Shown: piece after piece, positions 61,198 to 64,000 of the stretch | Position numbering within the stretch: position 1 is the stretch's first letter | Layout: every line of letters starts with the position of its first letter | Source of the DNA: Chrysomallon squamiferum | Lineage: Eukaryota > Mollusca > Gastropoda > Neomphalida > Peltospiridae | Length of the DNA stretch: 64,000 nt | Assembly (NCBI GenBank): GCA_012295275.1 | Contig: CM022666.1 | Coordinates: 6,042,019-6,106,018 of the forward strand | Direction of reading: 5' to 3' | Notes under the pieces: model-generated | The model's database searches: none | The model's input: only the letters and a program-made list of their open reading frames with translations | What the model was told of the DNA's origin: nothing | Made by a program: the position numbers and the translations under genes

Positions 61198-63912
61198 TAC
61201 TCTCAGCAGTTTGTGTGTGCATACACAAACACTTGCACAGATGAACTCACTCATGCTTATTCTTTTATTTTCAGATGCGTTTTAAAGTATATCTGTAGAA
61301 TGGCATAGCAATAGTTTAAAATATATAGCAGTCTATGAAACTGTGAGACTGCAATATTTTGTCACTGCATGCTTTTATTAACAGCGACTGGACACCAGAC
61401 ACAAATTCAACAGAAAGATGGGCGTGTACACAAAGTATTTAAGCCACTATTTCATCTTTCCACACACATACTTAAACTACGAAAATGAAAATTAAATAAA
61501 ACGAAATAAAAAATTGTGAATATAAGTACTGGTGGTTTATGTGACACATCAGCTGGTTTTCTTCTTGATGTTTCTAGTTCAGCAGTCTGAACACTTTGCT
61601 CTTTCACTTTCCTAACTACACTTGACCAGATTCTGTCGTATGACTTGAAAAATATCTGAAAGAAAAAACAAACAGAACTTTAATTCAGGATAAGAATTAC
61701 ATAAACAATCTTAGTTTTAATAGCTTGAGAAAATCAATCCATAGTGGGATTCCTATTTAAAAGCATAATCCAATCAAGAACCCTGTTTTTGATCAGAATT
61801 ATTCCTTTTTCTCATCAATAAAATATGTTAATTGATTTAATTCATTTTAAGCCTTTTCCAAATTCCATATAAAAGTATATAAGAACTGATAATAAATCTT
61901 TGTATGTTATGAGTGTTGAGGAATGCATTGATTTTCTCATTCTATATTCCACACTAAGCTTGCTCAAAATGTATTCCTTGTTCATCTTTCAAAATAATGT
62001 CTTGCTTAATTTGGATGGTAATCGACTGTTAAGCATGGTATTTATTTAAACCTCAATACATATTTATTTATTAATGTTCAAATATTTATGTAAATGCAGT
62101 TTTTAAACTTTACCAGGTTATTAAACAAACATCTCATCTATTTGTCACTTACATTAGGACTGCTTCAAATAAAAACTGTATTAGCTGATTTTTCTTTTAT
62201 TCATTTATCATTAGCTAAATTAAATGAAGGTATGAAAACAGAAAAGATATGATAATATACCTATGTTGATAACTAATTAATTTTCAGGTAAAATCAATTT
62301 TAATTTTCTATTTCTTTAATCATTCATTCATTCATTCATATAATTCCCTTTTATTTTTTATGTTGTACAAAAATTAACCAAACTATGTTTTTGTTGAAAC
62401 TAATTTCTCCCAAATTTGCAATTAAAAATAAAATCACTAATTTAACTTTGCAAATATTTACTGAGAAAAAAAAAAAATGCAAAGAAATAAAAACTAAAAT
62501 TACAGTTTTATTTTTCATAAAAACATAATGATACTAAAAAAAAAAAAAAAATCTAAAGAATCAAAATCAACTTAAAATTAATCTATCAAAAATAAAAATT
62601 GAAAAAAAAATTCCTTACTACATTGGTACTGCGAGCTGGAAGTGTAACAAGGTTAGGGTAATAAACTTGATAAATTGATAGTAATCCAGTAAGGTATGGT
62701 TGAGTTCCCTGAAAAACAAGCCACAATAAAACTGTGTTACATCATTCAAATAAAGACAATCTCTTCTTTGTTGTAATCACAAATGCAGTAAAACAAAAAG
62801 TAAAATTTGTTACACCAATAAATAGATAAAACAATTTGATAAATGAAAAAACTTAGAAAATAAAAACAAAATTAACAAAATTTAGGAAAGAAATATTAAT
62901 TGGTAGCACTAGTTCAATAAATCTTTTTGAAAAAGTTCAAAAGTTTAATTTGCGAAAACTTTAAACATCCTCACCATTTGATCTACTGTTTATACACATC
63001 AGTTTGGAAAATGATTTAAAAAAAAAAATAAAGAAGCAAAGGAAATGTTGAGATGATAAGATTTGGCTTAGTGATCCTTCGTGCCTTGTGAAAATGTTTC
63101 CCAAAGGTATACATCAACTTTGAAAAATAATTTCCTAACTTGATGAACGTTTCTAGGTATTGTATTTTCGTGATTCTAATCAACAGAAAAATAATGATTA
63201 AAATGAAACAAAAGAATGGAAAATTTGACTGTTACTTTTACCATTTGTTTTTGTAGTTGGATCAACTTGCTGACTCGAAACATTCGCACATCATCCTTCC
63301 TGGTAAGCAGGTAAAGTAGATGACACATATGTGGCATCTGATGAAAGAAAAACAGAATAAAAATTTACTCCATAAATACATTTCGCGTTATCTATTTAAA
63401 AACAAGCTATTATTATTACATTGTACAGCCAATTAACCAAACACTTCAAAATCAAATTTAAAATATTATTTCAGCCTTATACTGTTATAGTGTAAATTTA
63501 GAAAATTTGTATCTTTTGAATTACTCTGGATGGTTCTTAAATTATCTGAACCAAAAAACTTTATATTCAGCAAGTGAGTAGTAAATAAGCTGAATGAAAC
63601 ACAAAACAATTTCTTTCTTTGTTCTTTTCCTTTTTTTTTTATTTTTATTTTATTTATTTATTTATTTTTTTTGTTATTATTTTTTGCTTATTAAAAATTA
63701 AGCTATGTTATCTGTTTGCTCTGTTTAGTTCACTGGTGGCACTAAATATTTCAATTTAATTCTGGTAAGAATTGTTTTAAACATTTTCAAAATTCAACAC
63801 TTACAAGAACCTGATTCTCCAGAAAGTAGAAAAGAATTCCATAAACATTGTGAAGATGTTTCAGATCTTCAATGTAGTCATACACAATAAGTATCCATCG
63901 AATAAGAAAACT
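53173..63912 (-). CDS. CENPI: Centromere protein I (CENP-I/Mis6 family), last 15 exons
   Basis: CENP-I belongs to the CENP-H/I/K/M subcomplex of the constitutive centromere-associated network, which links CENP-A chromatin to the kinetochore. Exons in coding order: 63805-63912, 63242-63337, 62619-62708, 61530-61655, 60741-60915, 60265-60385, 59494-59573, 58885-59002, 58219-58283, 57754-57890, 55899-56052, 54980-55104, 54071-54347, 53707-53757, 53173-53277. All have GT donors and AG acceptors and phases agree, except for one base in 60741-60915. About 608 residues are seen; vertebrate CENP-I is about 750, so the N-terminus lies right of the window. Family signatures: HLLYLLTRKDDVRMFRVSKL, PYLTGLLSIYQVYYPNLVTL, then IFFKSYDRIW, and a C-terminal FDYLEQQGL. 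These fit the helical-repeat (HEAT-like) Mis6 fold. Assigned from recalled family motifs, not a search. Confidence 0.87.
53707..53757 (-). CDS. CENPI: CENP-I exon W14, short
   Basis: 17 codons, phase 0 to 0: SQPPDSRYQPSKINRSK. Sites TTTTAG and GTGAGT are good; a small exon that gene finders may miss. Confidence 0.75.
54071..54347 (-). CDS. CENPI: CENP-I exon W13
   Basis: Phase 2 to 0, the longest exon (277 nt): YKKSFMALRSVSQQS, then YEHQAFASFVYNFWKK, with stronger codon-like composition than the flanks. Confidence 0.86.
54980..55104 (-). CDS. CENPI: CENP-I exon W12
   Basis: Phase 0 to 2: RFEIPYLFLPSKFLISRIIF then SCNKLCSILC. Confidence 0.84.
55899..56052 (-). CDS. CENPI: CENP-I exon W11
   Basis: Phase 2 to 0: FDPIETLQELVQFVISIANV then NDNTLFMYHVIGYIEL. 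Preceded by the intron carrying the 793-bp transposon. Confidence 0.84.
56334..57126. mobile_element. 793-bp non-autonomous DNA transposon (MITE-like)
   Basis: Terminal inverted repeats begin CCGTATATACTTGTGTA at both ends and stay similar for about 26 bp. A TA target duplication flanks it (56332-56333 and 57127-57128). Sub-terminal TATAAGTC(A/G)AC motifs recur near 56368, 56422 and 57054. No transposase frame. It lies in the CENP-I intron between exons W10 and W11. The TA duplication suits mariner/Tc1-type or similar families; the family is not assigned. Confidence 0.88.
57754..57890 (-). CDS. CENPI: CENP-I exon W10
   Basis: Phase 0 to 2: CQVILTLTDLTENYASLELF, then a Ser/Gln-rich segment. 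Donor GTGAGT sits inside an apparent TAG, which the splice removes. Confidence 0.82.
58219..58283 (-). CDS. CENPI: CENP-I exon W9
   Basis: Phase 1 to 0: LKEMVLEPLRKLFFTSSVYF. The LFFTSS.YFK motif is typical of the family. Confidence 0.86.
58885..59002 (-). CDS. CENPI: CENP-I exon W8
   Basis: Phase 0 to 1: EGIPVVDNFLHMYLHRWNG then DYRPYILQLIG, the conserved WNG segment. Confidence 0.86.
59494..59573 (-). CDS. CENPI: CENP-I exon W7
   Basis: Phase 1 to 0: LLNCSGYNAEAEKLLQHLI then LFTDFLQ. Acceptor TTTTTAG, donor GTGGGT. Confidence 0.83.
60265..60385 (-). CDS. CENPI: CENP-I exon W6
   Basis: Phase 0 to 1: IPSQISAALRDPLLQHIVAY then FSYWIQHTLVE, matching the family's LPSQ..L..FYHWL region. Confidence 0.87.
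60485..60503. repeat. (TA)n tract
   Basis: Short dinucleotide run in a CENP-I intron. Confidence 0.8.
60741..60915 (-). CDS. CENPI: CENP-I exon W5 with one-base frameshift
   Basis: 175 nt, one base more than a frame-preserving exon. It opens in phase 0 with ASKRRRREVIP and then needs a one-base skip at the GGG run 60883-60885 (+ strand) to continue as SSGEGDRSQAVEKISL through KIDRIE. Both halves fit the linker and the helix before the next exon. Without the skip, translation stops after about 19 codons. Confidence 0.75.
61158..61187. repeat. (TA)n tract
   Basis: Dinucleotide run in the CENP-I intron between exons W4 and W5. Confidence 0.85.
61530..61655 (-). CDS. CENPI: CENP-I exon W4
   Basis: 42 codons, phase 0 to 0: IFFKSYDRIWSSVV, then a charged linker ending SHKPP. 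Donor GTACTT is a weak site. Confidence 0.83.
62619..62708 (-). CDS. CENPI: CENP-I exon W3
   Basis: 30 codons, phase 0 to 0. GTQPYLTGLLSIYQ then PNLVTLPARS, the conserved helix after the TRK segment. Confidence 0.87.
63242..63337 (-). CDS. CENPI: CENP-I exon W2
   Basis: 32 codons, phase 0 to 0. Carries the diagnostic LLYLLTRKDDVRMFRVSKL segment of the Mis6/CENP-I family. Confidence 0.88.
63805..63912 (-). CDS. CENPI: CENP-I exon W1
   Basis: 36 codons, phase 0 to 0: SFLIRWILIVYDYIED through LFYFLENQVL. Acceptor CTCAG, donor GTAAGT. First exon seen in the window. Confidence 0.83.
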
Positions 63913-64000
63913 CTGAGAATAATTAAAAAACATATTTACATTCCTAACTACATGAACATAACTAAACAAAACATTTAGATTAAAAAACAGGTATATGCCT

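Overview
The window is animal nuclear DNA. It has spliced multi-exon genes with GT/AG introns, AT-rich introns full of microsatellites, tRNA-Glu(TTC) genes, decayed LINE pieces and a TA-flanked inverted-repeat transposon. The left gene, with repeated cysteine-rich chitin-binding modules carrying an SC-x-G-x-x-(D/N)-G motif, suggests a lophotrochozoan and most likely a mollusc. That placement is inference from protein style only.

Layout. (1) 1-10068, + strand: the 3' part of a large secreted-type protein gene. Thirteen exons, all bounded by phase-1 introns, alternate an eight-cysteine module (type A) with a canonical six-cysteine peritrophin-A/CBM14 module (type B). (2) 10069-12354: intergenic DNA with two intact tRNA-Glu genes on the - strand. 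(3) 12355-46373: a tandem satellite of 16 long units (usually about 1.98 kb) and 2 short units (about 1.05 kb). Each long unit has a tRNA-Glu-derived element, a roughly 185-bp segment present twice, a 42-bp minisatellite and a GAAA-rich purine tract. (4) 46374-48610: an older tRNA-Glu cluster with alternating spacers that forms a 1.07-kb dimer repeat. (5) 49100-50832: two degenerate LINE fragments, each ending at the 3' two-thirds of a tRNA (Lys, then Glu) at the same tRNA position. (6) 50833-51468: a diverged copy of the satellite spacer and one more intact - strand tRNA-Glu. (7) 53173-63912, - strand: the last 15 exons of a centromere protein I (CENP-I) gene. One intron holds a 793-bp inverted-repeat transposon and one exon has an apparent one-base frameshift.

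Function. The left gene probably makes an extracellular chitin-binding matrix protein. The right gene encodes a CCAN kinetochore subunit. The two are unrelated and are separated by the tRNA-Glu satellite. All 18 amplified copies share an acceptor-stem G-G mismatch and lack a nearby Pol III terminator, while five flanking copies look functional. The most notable observations are this tRNA-derived satellite, its conserved internal B box despite a broken stem, its two independent unit-shortening events, and the two LINE/tRNA junctions at one position.
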